Of a stretch of DNA of 64,000 nucleotides, positions 41,706 to 51,324 are shown piece by piece (positions within the stretch are counted from its first letter, which is position 1; each line of letters begins with the position of its first letter). The DNA is from Methylotenera sp. RIFCSPLOWO2_02_FULL_45_14 (lineage in GTDB: Bacteria; Pseudomonadota; Gammaproteobacteria; Burkholderiales; Methylophilaceae): positions 62,001-126,000 of the forward strand of contig MHBU01000031.1 in NCBI GenBank assembly GCA_001803395.1, written 5' to 3'. The position numbers and the translations under genes are program-made. The notes beneath the pieces are model-generated. The model was not told the origin of the DNA and ran no database searches. It saw only the letters and a program-made list of their open reading frames with translations.

Positions 41706-42574
41706 TTCCGAGCTACGCCAAACCATTCACCTATCAAATACCCTGGAAGTCCAGCAGTCTCCATTTTGGTGGGCATAGAGGTACGCAACGCGGCTTAGGT
41801 TTTGAATACAGGGGCAACGTGCCGCTGATTGACTACCCTGACGCTAGGCGTATGGACTTGCGCCAAACGTTGCGCGACCCTTACGAGCAAATACAGGTCA
41901 AGCTGTTCAATCAGGACAACACCACACCCATATTTGCGGTATGCGATCTATCAAGCTCCATGCAGTTTAAGGGGCAGGGTAAGGGGTCGCCCAGAAAGCT
42001 GGATCAAGTCAAGGAGATCGCTGCTTCAATCGCTTATTCAGCCTCTGAAACAGGGGATGTGTTTAGCTTTATTGGCTACAACCAGCAGGTAATAGAAGAA
42101 TTAACCCTGCCTTTAAGCCATCACTTACATCAGTCATTCGAGATCATTGAACAACTTAGTGATTACAGAAAAATGCGCGTTGGCTCTGAAGGAATATTGG
42201 AAGTACCACAATATTTAAGCCAGCACAAAGGCTTGATATTCTGGATTTCAGACTTCCACATGCCAATTACCTTGATAGTGCAGGCCTTCAATGCGATGTC
42301 CGTGCATCAAGTGGTGCCCGTTGTGCTGTGGGATGACCAAGAGTACAAAAAGCTGCCTAGGTTTGGTTTTGGCAACATGATAGATCCTGAAACTGGCTTG
42401 AACAGAACGATATTCTTTCGGGATTCAGTCCGAGCACAGTTTGAAGAAGCTTTTGCGGCCAGGAAACAGGCGCTTGAAAACGAGTTTGCTCGCTTTGACA
42501 GCCAAGCGATCTATCTAAGCGGTAAGTTTGATCCTGAAGATATGTCGCATTATTTTGAACAGTTTATAAGTTAG
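41702..42574 (+). CDS. mxaS: DUF58 protein MxaS
   Basis: 290 residues with the DUF58 hallmark GFEYRGNVPLIDYPDARRMD followed by LRQTLRDPYE, then a degenerate von Willebrand A-like fold (FAVCDLSSSMQFKGQGKGSP, with D-x-S-x-S partly kept as DLSSS). Cytoplasmic. It overlaps mxaR by 4 bp (ATGA), showing translational coupling. In methylotrophs MxaS is required for active methanol dehydrogenase, but its exact step is unknown. Confidence 0.88.
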   Translation: MIPSYAKPFTYQIPWKSSSLHFGGHRGTQRGLGFEYRGNVPLIDYPDARRMDLRQTLRDPYEQIQVKLFNQDNTTPIFAVCDLSSSMQFKGQGKGSPRKLDQVKEIAASIAYSASETGDVFSFIGYNQQVIEELTLPLSHHLHQSFEIIEQLSDYRKMRVGSEGILEVPQYLSQHKGLIFWISDFHMPITLIVQAFNAMSVHQVVPVVLWDDQEYKKLPRFGFGNMIDPETGLNRTIFFRDSVRAQFEEAFAARKQALENEFARFDSQAIYLSGKFDPEDMSHYFEQFIS

Positions 42575-42617
42575 TAAAAACTTAAAGAGATCACTTAAAA
42601 AGACAACTGAACAAACT

Positions 42618-43538
42618 ATGAAAAACTTAATCATTAAATTAATCGCATTGGTGAGCCTATTTGGCAGCTTGGCAATTGATATGCCTAGCGCTATGGCGCA
42701 AGAATCTGATGCTAATATTTTAAATATCATCAATCCAACTGTCAGCAATGGCATCCAAATCGGTGATGTGCTGAATCGCACCATCGTCATTGAAGTCAAT
42801 ACACCTTATCAAATATCCAAGACTGCTTTACCGATGAAAGGTGAAGTGAGAAACGGCATTGAGCTGACAGATATCACCGTTAATTCATCGGATAAAACTA
42901 AAAAGAATATTGTCTCGATAGCGCTCCGTTATCAAGTGTTTGCCAGCGCGGCTAAGCCTGTCGTCATGCAATTGCCAAAAGAGGAGTTTACACTCACCGG
43001 TGGCGATAAAGCCTTATCGATTAAAGTACCGGCTTGGAATTTCTGGTTCTCGCCGTTAGTTGCGGAGGGCATTACTAATGCCAAAGAAAATCTTCAGCCG
43101 CAATACAAGCCAACACTGATCGATGTTAGTGCGCATCACGCCAGGTTTTGGGTGTCACTGGCTCTGTTTATCACAGGCTTACTTGGTCTTGTTTATATCA
43201 ATGCGGATAAGCGCTGGTTACCCTTTATGAATGGCGCATTTGCCCAAGCACATCGTAGTCTCAAGAAGCTACCTAGCAATCAAACGAGTGAGAAGAAAGC
43301 CTTGGCTCACATGCATCATGCATTCAATAACCTTCATGGTAAAAACCTGTTTGCCAATGATGTTGAACAATTTTTAGCCGCACATCCTAAATTCTCAATA
43401 TTAAAAACTGACATTACAACCTTTTTTGCGCAATCAAATGCGTCTTTATTTGGTAATAAGCATAAAGAGAGCGAGCAGTTTATGAGCGGTCTCATTGCAT
43501 TAAGCAAACGCTTAAGAGATTGCGAGCGAGGTGTATAA
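42618..43538 (+). CDS. mxaA: MxaA, putative calcium-insertion protein
   Basis: 306 residues. The export signal (about 1-30, ending SAMA) is followed by a periplasmic beta-rich domain (IQIGDVLNRTIVIEVNTPYQ to KVPAWNFWFSPLV), one membrane helix (about 177-195; ARFWVSLALFITGLLGLVY) and a cytoplasmic helical tail (HAFNNLHGKNLFANDVEQFL). MxaA, K and L are the proteins linked in methylotrophs to placing Ca2+ in the methanol dehydrogenase active site. The assignment rests on operon position and topology as well as sequence. 43 bp after mxaS; its stop abuts mxaC. Confidence 0.82.
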   Translation: MKNLIIKLIALVSLFGSLAIDMPSAMAQESDANILNIINPTVSNGIQIGDVLNRTIVIEVNTPYQISKTALPMKGEVRNGIELTDITVNSSDKTKKNIVSIALRYQVFASAAKPVVMQLPKEEFTLTGGDKALSIKVPAWNFWFSPLVAEGITNAKENLQPQYKPTLIDVSAHHARFWVSLALFITGLLGLVYINADKRWLPFMNGAFAQAHRSLKKLPSNQTSEKKALAHMHHAFNNLHGKNLFANDVEQFLAAHPKFSILKTDITTFFAQSNASLFGNKHKESEQFMSGLIALSKRLRDCERGV

Positions 43539-44510
43539 ATGACACTCTTACAGCCATGGGCGCTATTATTGTTGCCATTAGCCGCCGCGCCATTTTTGTT
43601 TAAAAGCTACCAAGGTCAAATGTACTCCTGGCTGGAAATCATGCCGGCAGACCGGGTTTCCGACATTGCCAACATGGTGGTCAAAGCAATTACGGCCATT
43701 ATTCTGGCGAGCATCGTTCTGGCACTGGCTTCACCGCAAGGCGCCAACAAAAAAGTGCAAAAAGTAGGCAAAGGCGCACAAACGGTTTTAGTGATTGATC
43801 GTAGCGTGAGTATGGATCACCCATTCGCGGGCGATTCATCGAGCGGACGTGCTGCGGAAATTAAATCGGCCGCCGCGCGAAGACTTATTACCAAGTTCAT
43901 CGACTCGCGTCCTGACGATATGATGGGTGTGGTTGGGTTTACCAACTCGGCCCTATATGGCATGAAAATCACCACCAATCGTGATGCGATTCATTCGGCA
44001 ATCAATGCTGCCACGGGTGCCGCACTGAATCAAACTAACATCGGTGCTGGCGTTACTGAGGGAGCTTCTCTTTTTGATCAGATCCAAAGCTCAGGCTCAC
44101 GGGCCATTATTTTGTTGTCGGATGGTGCTGGCAAGCTTAGCCCGCATGTTAAATGGATGGTTTCTAAACAATTAGCAAGTAAAAAATTGAATCTTTACTG
44201 GATAGTATTGCGAGAACCTGACGACATCAGTATTTTTTCTAAAGAAATCTATCCAGTAGATGGCGTACCAGATGCTATTGCGCTGCATCAGTATTTCAAG
44301 TCACTTAAAATCAAGTACAAGGCTTTTGAGGCAGACAATCCGACTACTTTGCAGACTGCACTGCAATTTATTGATTCCAAAGAAAAGAATATTATTCAAT
44401 ACGCTGTGAACATCCCTGGTCACGATTATTCCAAGGATTTTATTATTCTGGCGCTGGTGTTGAGTCTGGTTATATTATGCATCAAGAATTTAAGGGTACA
44501 TTCATGGTAA
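43539..44510 (+). CDS. mxaC: MxaC, von Willebrand A membrane protein
   Basis: 323 residues. Two N-terminal membrane helices (about 6-22 and 50-70), a VWA domain (about 85-285) with an intact metal site (VLVIDRSVSMD, D-x-S-x-S, plus LLSDGAG), and a C-terminal helix (FIILALVLSLVILCI). The VWA domain probably faces the periplasm. It pairs with the second VWA protein MxaL. The ATG directly follows the mxaA stop codon. Confidence 0.87.
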   Translation: MTLLQPWALLLLPLAAAPFLFKSYQGQMYSWLEIMPADRVSDIANMVVKAITAIILASIVLALASPQGANKKVQKVGKGAQTVLVIDRSVSMDHPFAGDSSSGRAAEIKSAAARRLITKFIDSRPDDMMGVVGFTNSALYGMKITTNRDAIHSAINAATGAALNQTNIGAGVTEGASLFDQIQSSGSRAIILLSDGAGKLSPHVKWMVSKQLASKKLNLYWIVLREPDDISIFSKEIYPVDGVPDAIALHQYFKSLKIKYKAFEADNPTTLQTALQFIDSKEKNIIQYAVNIPGHDYSKDFIILALVLSLVILCIKNLRVHSW

Positions 44511-45040
44511 ATCGCGTAAATAGAAGCAATATTATCTTTGGATTGTTACTGTTGTCGGGATTGACTGGCATGCTGTATGAGGCGTATCAGAGCAATAAAA
44601 TAGACAAAGTTAACCATGCAATTTCTGTTGGGCAGCTGATTGAAGATGATGCTTATCCGCACCTGCAGAAGTTCGCAGCTGCCTACGACCAAGGCAATAA
44701 AAAAGATTATAAGCATGCGGTACAGACGTACGGACAATTGTTGGAGACAACCCCTACATTAAGTGAACAAGCAAAAATACAGTTCAACATTGCGAACAAC
44801 CTGTTTGTTTTTGGCTTGATTCGCAGAATCAATGATGATGGTACATTGAATGATGAGGCGCGACATGCTTATGCTCAAGCCAAAATGGCGTATGAGCAAT
44901 CGTTAAGGTTGGCTCCTCTGGAACGCACAGCAAAATTCAATTTGAGCTTGTTATATTCTGTGATGTCCAACAAAATGAAGCCAGCGCCTAAAGAGCAATC
45001 TACAATGGAATTGAGTAATTTACCGATTGGCTTGCCATGA
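44504..45040 (+). CDS. mxaK: MxaK, membrane-anchored helical repeat protein
   Basis: 178 residues from ATG 44504, which has AAGGGT upstream and overlaps the mxaC stop as ATGGTAA; an earlier ATG at 44477 is less likely. One N-terminal anchor (SNIIFGLLLLSGLTGMLYEA) is followed by a TPR-like periplasmic domain (QIKFNIANNLFVFG-type helices and YEQSLRLAPLERTAKFNLSL). Belongs to the calcium-insertion group with MxaA and MxaL. Its stop overlaps the mxaL start. Confidence 0.83.
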   Translation: MVNRVNRSNIIFGLLLLSGLTGMLYEAYQSNKIDKVNHAISVGQLIEDDAYPHLQKFAAAYDQGNKKDYKHAVQTYGQLLETTPTLSEQAKIQFNIANNLFVFGLIRRINDDGTLNDEARHAYAQAKMAYEQSLRLAPLERTAKFNLSLLYSVMSNKMKPAPKEQSTMELSNLPIGLP

Positions 45041-46044
45041 GACATATTCTTGCGTTTCTCAAAGAGAACCATGAAACGGCGCTCTACTTAGCCGCTGCCA
45101 TATTGCTGCTGTTAGCACTCATTAAGCCTGAGATTCAATTGAAGCAGGTTGTGCAGAACTATTTACTTGTGGCAGATGTGTCACAAAGCATGAATGCTGA
45201 AGATGTGAAACTAAACAATCAAAATGTCAGCCGATTAGCCTACACCCGGCATCTGATGAAAAAAGTCGTTGAAACCTCGCCCTGCGGTACTTACATTAGT
45301 ATTGGTATTTTTGCTTCTGATAATGTTGCATTACTAATTACGCCTTTAGAAGTTTGTGCAAATTATGATGTGATTACCGATTCAATCGCACATCTGGAAT
45401 GGCGTATGGCCTGGAAAGGTAATAGCCGCTTGAGTTTTGGCGTTAGAGCCGCCGCAAATACCTTTGATTCACTCAATGTGCCAGCCCAGATGCTATTTTT
45501 TACCGATGGAGATGAAGCGCCTAGGGTTAATGTAACCATCAAGCAGGATCTTAGTGGAATTCAAATAGGTAAGAATTTTGTTTTTGTTGGCGTTGGTGGA
45601 CATACAAAGGTAGGCGTACCGAGATTGAACTCAGCTAATAAACGGGTGGGGTTTTGGCCGATTAGCGGTAATAACAATGCGGGCGCAGTTAGTGTAACTT
45701 ACGCAGATCCCAGTGTAGATGAACCAGATCCATCAGTGGCTTCTGCCGAGTATGATCGATTTTTATCGCAGCTTGAGGGTGAGTATTTGAAAACACTTGC
45801 GGGTGAAATAAAGGCGAAATATATTGAAGGACAGGACACCCCGGCCTTTTATGAGTTTGTACAACAACAAAAGCCTGCTGCGAGTTTTGTGACAGCATAT
45901 TCAATACGCTGGTTGTATTTATTGTTAGCAGCACTTTTAATTCTGGCTACTTATGTTCCACATATCTTGTTTAGGCTAATCTCAACACCAATGCTGCTAT
46001 CTAAAAAGTTAAAAAACGGTAATAAAACAGCCCTTGAAAAATGA
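45037..46044 (+). CDS. mxaL: MxaL, von Willebrand A membrane protein
   Basis: 335 residues. N-terminal helix (about 13-28), VWA domain (about 40-270) with metal site LLVADVSQSMNAED and FFTDGDEAP, and a C-terminal helix (IRWLYLLLAALLILATYVPH). ATGA overlap with mxaK. Last gene of mxaRSACKL; mxaD, E, H and B do not follow. Confidence 0.87.
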   Translation: MRHILAFLKENHETALYLAAAILLLLALIKPEIQLKQVVQNYLLVADVSQSMNAEDVKLNNQNVSRLAYTRHLMKKVVETSPCGTYISIGIFASDNVALLITPLEVCANYDVITDSIAHLEWRMAWKGNSRLSFGVRAAANTFDSLNVPAQMLFFTDGDEAPRVNVTIKQDLSGIQIGKNFVFVGVGGHTKVGVPRLNSANKRVGFWPISGNNNAGAVSVTYADPSVDEPDPSVASAEYDRFLSQLEGEYLKTLAGEIKAKYIEGQDTPAFYEFVQQQKPAASFVTAYSIRWLYLLLAALLILATYVPHILFRLISTPMLLSKKLKNGNKTALEK

Positions 46045-46131
46045 GATATAGATAAATTAATGTCTGTATAGGACAACCTTTTACATTTTAAACACCACAA
46101 GACAAACCACTAAGGTTAAGGAGAGAAGGAA

Positions 46132-48264
46132 ATGGGAAAACCAACTGACACTTCGATTAAAACATTTCACGGCGGCTGTCCGCATGATTGTCCAGACACA
46201 TGTAGCATGGTCTATACCGTTAAGGATGAAAAGCTTATTTCAGTGACAGGTAACAAAGAGCACCCGATGACGCGCGGTGGCCTATGTGTCAAATTAAAAG
46301 ATTACGAAAAGCGCCATTATCACCCAGACCGTTTGCTCTACCCACTAAAAAGAACAGGCCCCAAAGGCAGTAAACAGTTTAAAAGAATCAGTTGGGATGA
46401 GGCGCTGGATGAAATTACCGCTAAATGGAAAGCCATTATTGCAGAACATGGGCCACGTGCAATTATGCCCAATAGCTATCTTGGCAACCAAGGTTTAGTG
46501 CATGGATTAAACGGTGGTGATGCCTTTTTTAATCGTATGGGCGCTACTGTAACTGAGCGCACATTCTGTGGTGAAGGTTCATGTACCGCGTGGTTACTCA
46601 CCGTCGGCCCTACTGCTGGCGTCGATCCAGAAAGCTTCATCCATTCTAAATATATTGTCATCTGGGCATGTAATTCTGTCAGTACTAATCTGCATCATTG
46701 GCATATTGTTAAAGAGGCGCAAAAAAAAGGTACGAAAGTGGTCGTGATTGATTCGTATGCTTCAAAAACCGCGAAAGAAGCGGATTGGCATATCGCACCA
46801 AAACCAGGCACAGATGGGGCATTAGCCATGGCAATGATCCATACCATCATTAAAGAAGGTTTAGTGGATCAAGATTATGTCGATAATCACACGGTTGGCT
46901 ATGCCGATTTGGCAGAACGTGCCAAAGATAGAACCCCAGAATGGGCTGAGAAAATTACAGGCATTCCCGCAGATGATATACGTAAGTTTGCGAGAGAGTA
47001 TGCAACAACGCCGCCAGCAGCGATTCGCCTTGGCGTCGCGCTAGAAAGAACCTATGGCGGTGGCCAAGCAATACGTGCGGTGGCATGCCTACCTGCGCTA
47101 ATTGGTGCTTGGCGCCATGTGGGTGGTGGTGCACTGCAGTTTCCGGTATGGGAACATCCTTATAAATTTGACGTGATTTGCCGCCCGGATTTAATTCCTG
47201 AAGGTACGCCTGTGGTGAATAACCTGCAACTCGGCAGGGTGCTTACAGGTGAAATCAAGCTGGATGTGCCGATTAAATCCATGATGTGCTGGAACACCAA
47301 CCCCGTCACGCAAGCGCCAGAAACTGATAAGATTATTGAAGGACTTAAACGCGAAGATTTGTTTATGGTGTCCGCCGAACATTTTATTTCGGATACCGCT
47401 GCATATGCCGATATTGTGTTGCCTGCATCCATGGGTGCTGAAATGGAAGACATGATTTTGTCATGGGGACATCTCTATCTGACCTATAACGCCAAATGCA
47501 TCGAATCCCCCGGTGAAGCCATTCCAAATAATGAGATTTTTAGACGCTTGGCAAAACGCATGGGTTTTGAAGAAGATAATTTCAAATGGTCAGATAGTGA
47601 ATGCTTGCAACACTATGTTGACTGGGATTCTCCGACTTGTGAAGGTATTGATTTAAACTACATGCGCGAGCATGGCTTTGCCCGATTAAAAGCCTTTGGC
47701 TCTAAAGATGTTCGTGCACGCCACAAAGAAGGCAATTTCCCTACGCCATCAGGCAAGTGCCAGTTTTCTGTTCATGGCGCAACTAACTTTGTCGCTGGGC
47801 CATTCCGTCAGATGTATGACGGCTTTCAACCTGGCGAAACATTAGATAGCTTACCTGACTATGTGGCATCAAAAGAGACGGCTGAAGCCAACCCGGCACT
47901 CGCAGCAAGATTTCCACTCAGTATTATTTCACCCAAAAGCCATGGTTTTTTAAACTCTTGCTATGCCAATGTGGAACAAAAAATCAAAGGCCAAGGAGAT
48001 CAATTCGTTTTAATCAATTTTGCTGATGCAAGTGCACGTGGTATTCAAGAGGGAAATAAAGTACGTGTATTTAACGACAGAGGCACATTTGAGGCAGAAG
48101 CAAAAGTCACTAAAGATGTAAATCCTGGCATTGTGGTCGCAACATTAGGATATTGGAGACAGCTCAATAACGGCACGGTGAACTGTATTAGTTCTGCGGA
48201 GTTTGTGGATATGGGGCATGCACCGACATTCTCAGATAACCTGGTGCAGGTGGAGCTGGGGTAA
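46132..48264 (+). CDS. Molybdopterin oxidoreductase (DMSO reductase family)
   Basis: 710 residues. The N-terminal 4Fe-4S site CPHDCPDTCS plus a fourth Cys in GGLCVK is followed by the bis-MGD-binding core (FNRMGATVTERTFCGEGSCT, CWNTNPVTQAPE, LPASMGAEMEDM) and a C-terminal dinucleotide-binding domain (SPKSHGFLNSCYANVEQKIKG). There is no twin-arginine signal, so it is cytoplasmic. Substrate cannot be read; related proteins are annotated only as molybdopterin oxidoreductases, some near formate or thiosulfate enzymes. A strong GGAGAGAAGG site precedes the ATG. It begins about 90 bp after mxaL, so it may be a separate unit. Confidence 0.88.
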   Translation: MGKPTDTSIKTFHGGCPHDCPDTCSMVYTVKDEKLISVTGNKEHPMTRGGLCVKLKDYEKRHYHPDRLLYPLKRTGPKGSKQFKRISWDEALDEITAKWKAIIAEHGPRAIMPNSYLGNQGLVHGLNGGDAFFNRMGATVTERTFCGEGSCTAWLLTVGPTAGVDPESFIHSKYIVIWACNSVSTNLHHWHIVKEAQKKGTKVVVIDSYASKTAKEADWHIAPKPGTDGALAMAMIHTIIKEGLVDQDYVDNHTVGYADLAERAKDRTPEWAEKITGIPADDIRKFAREYATTPPAAIRLGVALERTYGGGQAIRAVACLPALIGAWRHVGGGALQFPVWEHPYKFDVICRPDLIPEGTPVVNNLQLGRVLTGEIKLDVPIKSMMCWNTNPVTQAPETDKIIEGLKREDLFMVSAEHFISDTAAYADIVLPASMGAEMEDMILSWGHLYLTYNAKCIESPGEAIPNNEIFRRLAKRMGFEEDNFKWSDSECLQHYVDWDSPTCEGIDLNYMREHGFARLKAFGSKDVRARHKEGNFPTPSGKCQFSVHGATNFVAGPFRQMYDGFQPGETLDSLPDYVASKETAEANPALAARFPLSIISPKSHGFLNSCYANVEQKIKGQGDQFVLINFADASARGIQEGNKVRVFNDRGTFEAEAKVTKDVNPGIVVATLGYWRQLNNGTVNCISSAEFVDMGHAPTFSDNLVQVELG

Positions 48265-48281
48265 GTGTAGCTGTTTGACAC

Positions 48282-49031
48282 TTATGAGTAAGGTTTAGGC
48301 AATGTTCTTGCAATGACCCAGCATTCTACATGGACGGCGCCGGCTTGTTTTAACGTTTTGGCTAACTCGTTCAAACTGGCACCTGTGGTCATCACGTCAT
48401 CTACAAGCGCAATGTTTAAGCCTTGCAAACTTTGCGAGCAGTTGAACACGCCGTGTATGCTCTTGATACGTTCTTTAAGTGACAAGCTGGTTTGTGGCGG
48501 CGTATATTTGATGCGCTGGCAAGATTGATAATCCAGCTTAATTTGCATGTTGTTACCCATCAGCCGTGCAACTTCTAATGCCTGATTAAAGCCGCGCTGT
48601 TTAAGGCGCGTAACATGCATAGGCATGGGGATGATGCGGTCCATTTTATGGATGTGTGTGCTCGCTAGTATTTTATTCGCCAGTAACGAGGCAAAAGTAT
48701 TGGCTAAATGTAAGGTTTCTTTGTATTTATAGTGATGCAGCAGTTTATCCACGGGGTAGTTGTAAGTGAATAGTGTATGGGTTGCATCAAAACTGGGTGG
48801 CGCTTTTAAACAGCTGCCACAGATTGAGCCATCCGAGATGAGCCCGCATTGCGGGCATTGTGGCGAGCTGTGCCATGATAAGTCGCTTAAGCATGGCTTG
48901 CAGATGCCTAACTCGCCACCATCATGACTGGCGCAGAGTATGCAAATTTGCTTCAACAGCGGAAGAATTTGCTTAAAATTTAATCTACTGTTCAAAGTTT
49001 GCAGGCTGTTTTGTTGACAAGGTATAATCAC
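48282..49031 (-). CDS. comF: ComF-family phosphoribosyltransferase-like protein
   Basis: 249 residues. The N-terminal zinc-ribbon-like half has four Cys pairs (CILCASH, ICKPC, CPQCG, ICGSC). The C-terminal phosphoribosyltransferase fold has PRPP loop [20 protein letters not shown]. ComF proteins are linked to DNA uptake in some bacteria, but most proteobacterial members are uncharacterised. It lies divergent from bioB. In related betaproteobacteria I recall comF close to trmL and gpsA on this strand; here about 10 kb separates them. Confidence 0.92.
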   Translation of the reverse strand: MIIPCQQNSLQTLNSRLNFKQILPLLKQICILCASHDGGELGICKPCLSDLSWHSSPQCPQCGLISDGSICGSCLKAPPSFDATHTLFTYNYPVDKLLHHYKYKETLHLANTFASLLANKILASTHIHKMDRIIPMPMHVTRLKQRGFNQALEVARLMGNNMQIKLDYQSCQRIKYTPPQTSLSLKERIKSIHGVFNCSQSLQGLNIALVDDVMTTGASLNELAKTLKQAGAVHVECWVIARTLPKPYS

Positions 49032-49092
49032 ACCTAAATTCTATCTCAAATTTCAGCGAATACTGATTTCGTTGAATATAAAGGAACTAACA

Positions 49093-50157
49093 ATGCTTGG
49101 ACTATCAACAGATTCACGCGCGACAACTCCCTGTACAACAGCTTCTGGCGCAGAGGCCATTATCAATACTGAAAATATGAAAGCTGGCTTAAATAAGTCA
49201 TGTCATTCTCATGAAGAAAAAACCGTTAATCGCTGGAGTGTGGACGAGATTGTTACCTTATTCGAGTTGCCATTCAGTGACTTAATGTACCGCGCGCAAA
49301 CCGTGCATCGCGAGAATTTTGACCCGAATGCAGTGCAAGTGAGCACTTTGCTCTCGATTAAAACAGGCGGTTGTTCTGAAGATTGTGGTTACTGCCCACA
49401 AGCGGCACGCTACCATACCGAGGTTGAAAATGAGCCGCTGATGGCTTTGGATGATGTAATCGCAGCAGCGCAAGAGGCAAAAGACAACGGTGCCAGCCGT
49501 TTTTGTATGGGTGCGGCATGGCGTGGCCCAAAACAGCGCGATTTAGAGCCGGTGCTCAAGATGATTGCAGAAGTAAAAGCCATGGGCTTGGAAACCTGTG
49601 CGACTTTAGGGATGTTGAAAGAAGGCCAAGCTGAACAGTTAAAAGATGCGGGCTTGGATTACTATAACCATAACTTGGACACCGCCCCAGAGTTTTACGG
49701 TGAAGTGATTACCACGCGTACTTATCAAGACCGGCTGGAAACATTAGACCGCGTACGCAGCGTTGATATTAACGTGTGCAGTGGTGGCATTATCGGCATG
49801 GGCGAATCACGTAATCAACGTGCGGGTTTATTGGCGCAATTGGCTAATATGGAGCGCCCACCTGAAAGCGTGCCGATTAATTTGCTGACCCAAGTGGAAG
49901 GCACGCCTTTACACGGCACAGAAGAGTTGGATCCGTTAGAGTTTGTGCGTACCATTGCTGCGGCACGTATCACCATGCCAACCAGCTATGTGCGCTTATC
50001 AGCAGGTCGCCAAAGTATGTCTGACGGCATACAAGCGTTATGCTTTTTAGCGGGTGCAAATAGTATTTTTTACGGTGAAAAATTGCTGACTACAGGTAAC
50101 CCTGAGACTGATAGCGATAAAAAGCTATTTGCCAAGCTTGGTATTAACAAAATTTAA
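49093..50157 (+). CDS. bioB: Biotin synthase
   Basis: Radical-SAM enzyme inserting sulfur into dethiobiotin. 354 residues from ATG 49093, preferred over TTG 49072 because AAAGGA lies just upstream. The radical-SAM site reads [12 protein letters not shown], with further conserved segments [37 protein letters not shown] and [12 protein letters not shown]. An unusual N-terminal extension of about 30 residues precedes the core. A -10 box TATAAT at 49023-49028 lies in the 60 bp shared with the divergent comF; no clear BirA operator was seen. First gene of bioBFHCD. Confidence 0.97.
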   Translation: MLGLSTDSRATTPCTTASGAEAIINTENMKAGLNKSCHSHEEKTVNRWSVDEIVTLFELPFSDLMYRAQTVHRENFDPNAVQVSTLLSIKTGGCSEDCGYCPQAARYHTEVENEPLMALDDVIAAAQEAKDNGASRFCMGAAWRGPKQRDLEPVLKMIAEVKAMGLETCATLGMLKEGQAEQLKDAGLDYYNHNLDTAPEFYGEVITTRTYQDRLETLDRVRSVDINVCSGGIIGMGESRNQRAGLLAQLANMERPPESVPINLLTQVEGTPLHGTEELDPLEFVRTIAAARITMPTSYVRLSAGRQSMSDGIQALCFLAGANSIFYGEKLLTTGNPETDSDKKLFAKLGINKI

Positions 50158-50166
50158 TTAGTCGCC

Positions 50167-51324
50167 ATGTTAGCTTCTTTACAAAAAGAACTTGAGCAAC
50201 GCAAAGTTGATGGCCTGCTACGCCAGCGGCGGCTATTAGATTCGCCACAAGCCGAGCATATTGTTGCCAACAACAAGCCGTATTTATCGTTTTGCAGTAA
50301 CGATTATTTAGGTTTAGCTAATCATCCAACATTGATTGCAGCTATGCAGCAAGCAGCGGGTGATGCTGGCGTGGGTAGCGGTGCATCTGGTCTGGTTACC
50401 GGGCACCATCGTTACCACGATGATTTAGAAAAGCAGCTGGCTAAATTTGTTAATTTACCCGCCACACTATTATTTTCTACGGGCTACATGGCGAACATCG
50501 GCGTGCTAGGCGCACTGGCAGGGCGTGGGGATGCAATTTTTGCTGATAAGTTAAACCATGCTTGTTTAAACGATGGTAGCTATTATTCACTGGCAGAATT
50601 TAACCGCTTTGCGCATAACGATGTTATCGCGCTTGAAAATTTGCTTAAAGCCAGCACGGCAAAGCACAAGTTAATAGCGGTAGATGCGGTATTCAGCATG
50701 GACGGTGACATTGCGCCGATACCTGAATACCTAGCACTTTGCGAAAAGTATGATGCCTACTTGTATATGGATGACGCACATGGCTTTGGTGTGCTGGGTG
50801 AGCATGGTAAAGGTAGTCTGAGTCACTTCAATTTAAAGTCGCCGCGCATTATTATGATGGCAACATTAGGTAAGGCAGCAGGCGTGGCAGGCGCTTTCGT
50901 AGCAGGTGAGCAAGTGGTGATTGATTACCTGATTCAAAAAGCCAAGAGTTATGTGTATTCAACCCCTGCGCCGCCAGCGTTGTCAGCAACGTTGGCCGCG
51001 TCGGTCAAGTTAATTGAGCAGGGCGACGATTTACGTGCAAACCTGAATAGCCTAATTGCGTATTTGAAAGATAATCTCAAGCTTAAGTTATGGCATTTGT
51101 TACCTTCAGACACACCGATACAGCCGTTGATCGTAGGCGGCAATAAAGAAGCGTTGGCACTCAGTGAGTATTTACAAACCTGCGGCATTTTAGTGCCGGT
51201 GATACGCCCGCCAACCGTGCCTGTTGGCACGGCGCGCTTACGTATTTCACTTTCGGCAGCGCATACTTTAGAAGATGTTAAAAAGTTAGTGGTAGCCATT
51301 CATCAAGCGGAAAGTGTTTTATGA
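50167..51324 (+). CDS. bioF: 8-Amino-7-oxononanoate synthase
   Basis: PLP enzyme condensing pimeloyl-ACP with alanine. 385 residues. FCSNDYLGLANHP near the N-terminus, GVGSGASGLVTGHHRYHDDL, the cofactor Asp in YMDDAHGFGVLGEHG and the PLP lysine in MATLGKAAGVAGAFV are all present. It begins 9 bp after bioB and overlaps bioH by 4 bp. Confidence 0.97.
   Translation: MLASLQKELEQRKVDGLLRQRRLLDSPQAEHIVANNKPYLSFCSNDYLGLANHPTLIAAMQQAAGDAGVGSGASGLVTGHHRYHDDLEKQLAKFVNLPATLLFSTGYMANIGVLGALAGRGDAIFADKLNHACLNDGSYYSLAEFNRFAHNDVIALENLLKASTAKHKLIAVDAVFSMDGDIAPIPEYLALCEKYDAYLYMDDAHGFGVLGEHGKGSLSHFNLKSPRIIMMATLGKAAGVAGAFVAGEQVVIDYLIQKAKSYVYSTPAPPALSATLAASVKLIEQGDDLRANLNSLIAYLKDNLKLKLWHLLPSDTPIQPLIVGGNKEALALSEYLQTCGILVPVIRPPTVPVGTARLRISLSAAHTLEDVKKLVVAIHQAESVL

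Noticed and set aside
49013-49018. TTGACA as the -35 box for bioB
   Set aside because: It is only 4 bp from the TATAAT at 49023, so it cannot pair with that -10; no good -10 lies 17 bp downstream either.
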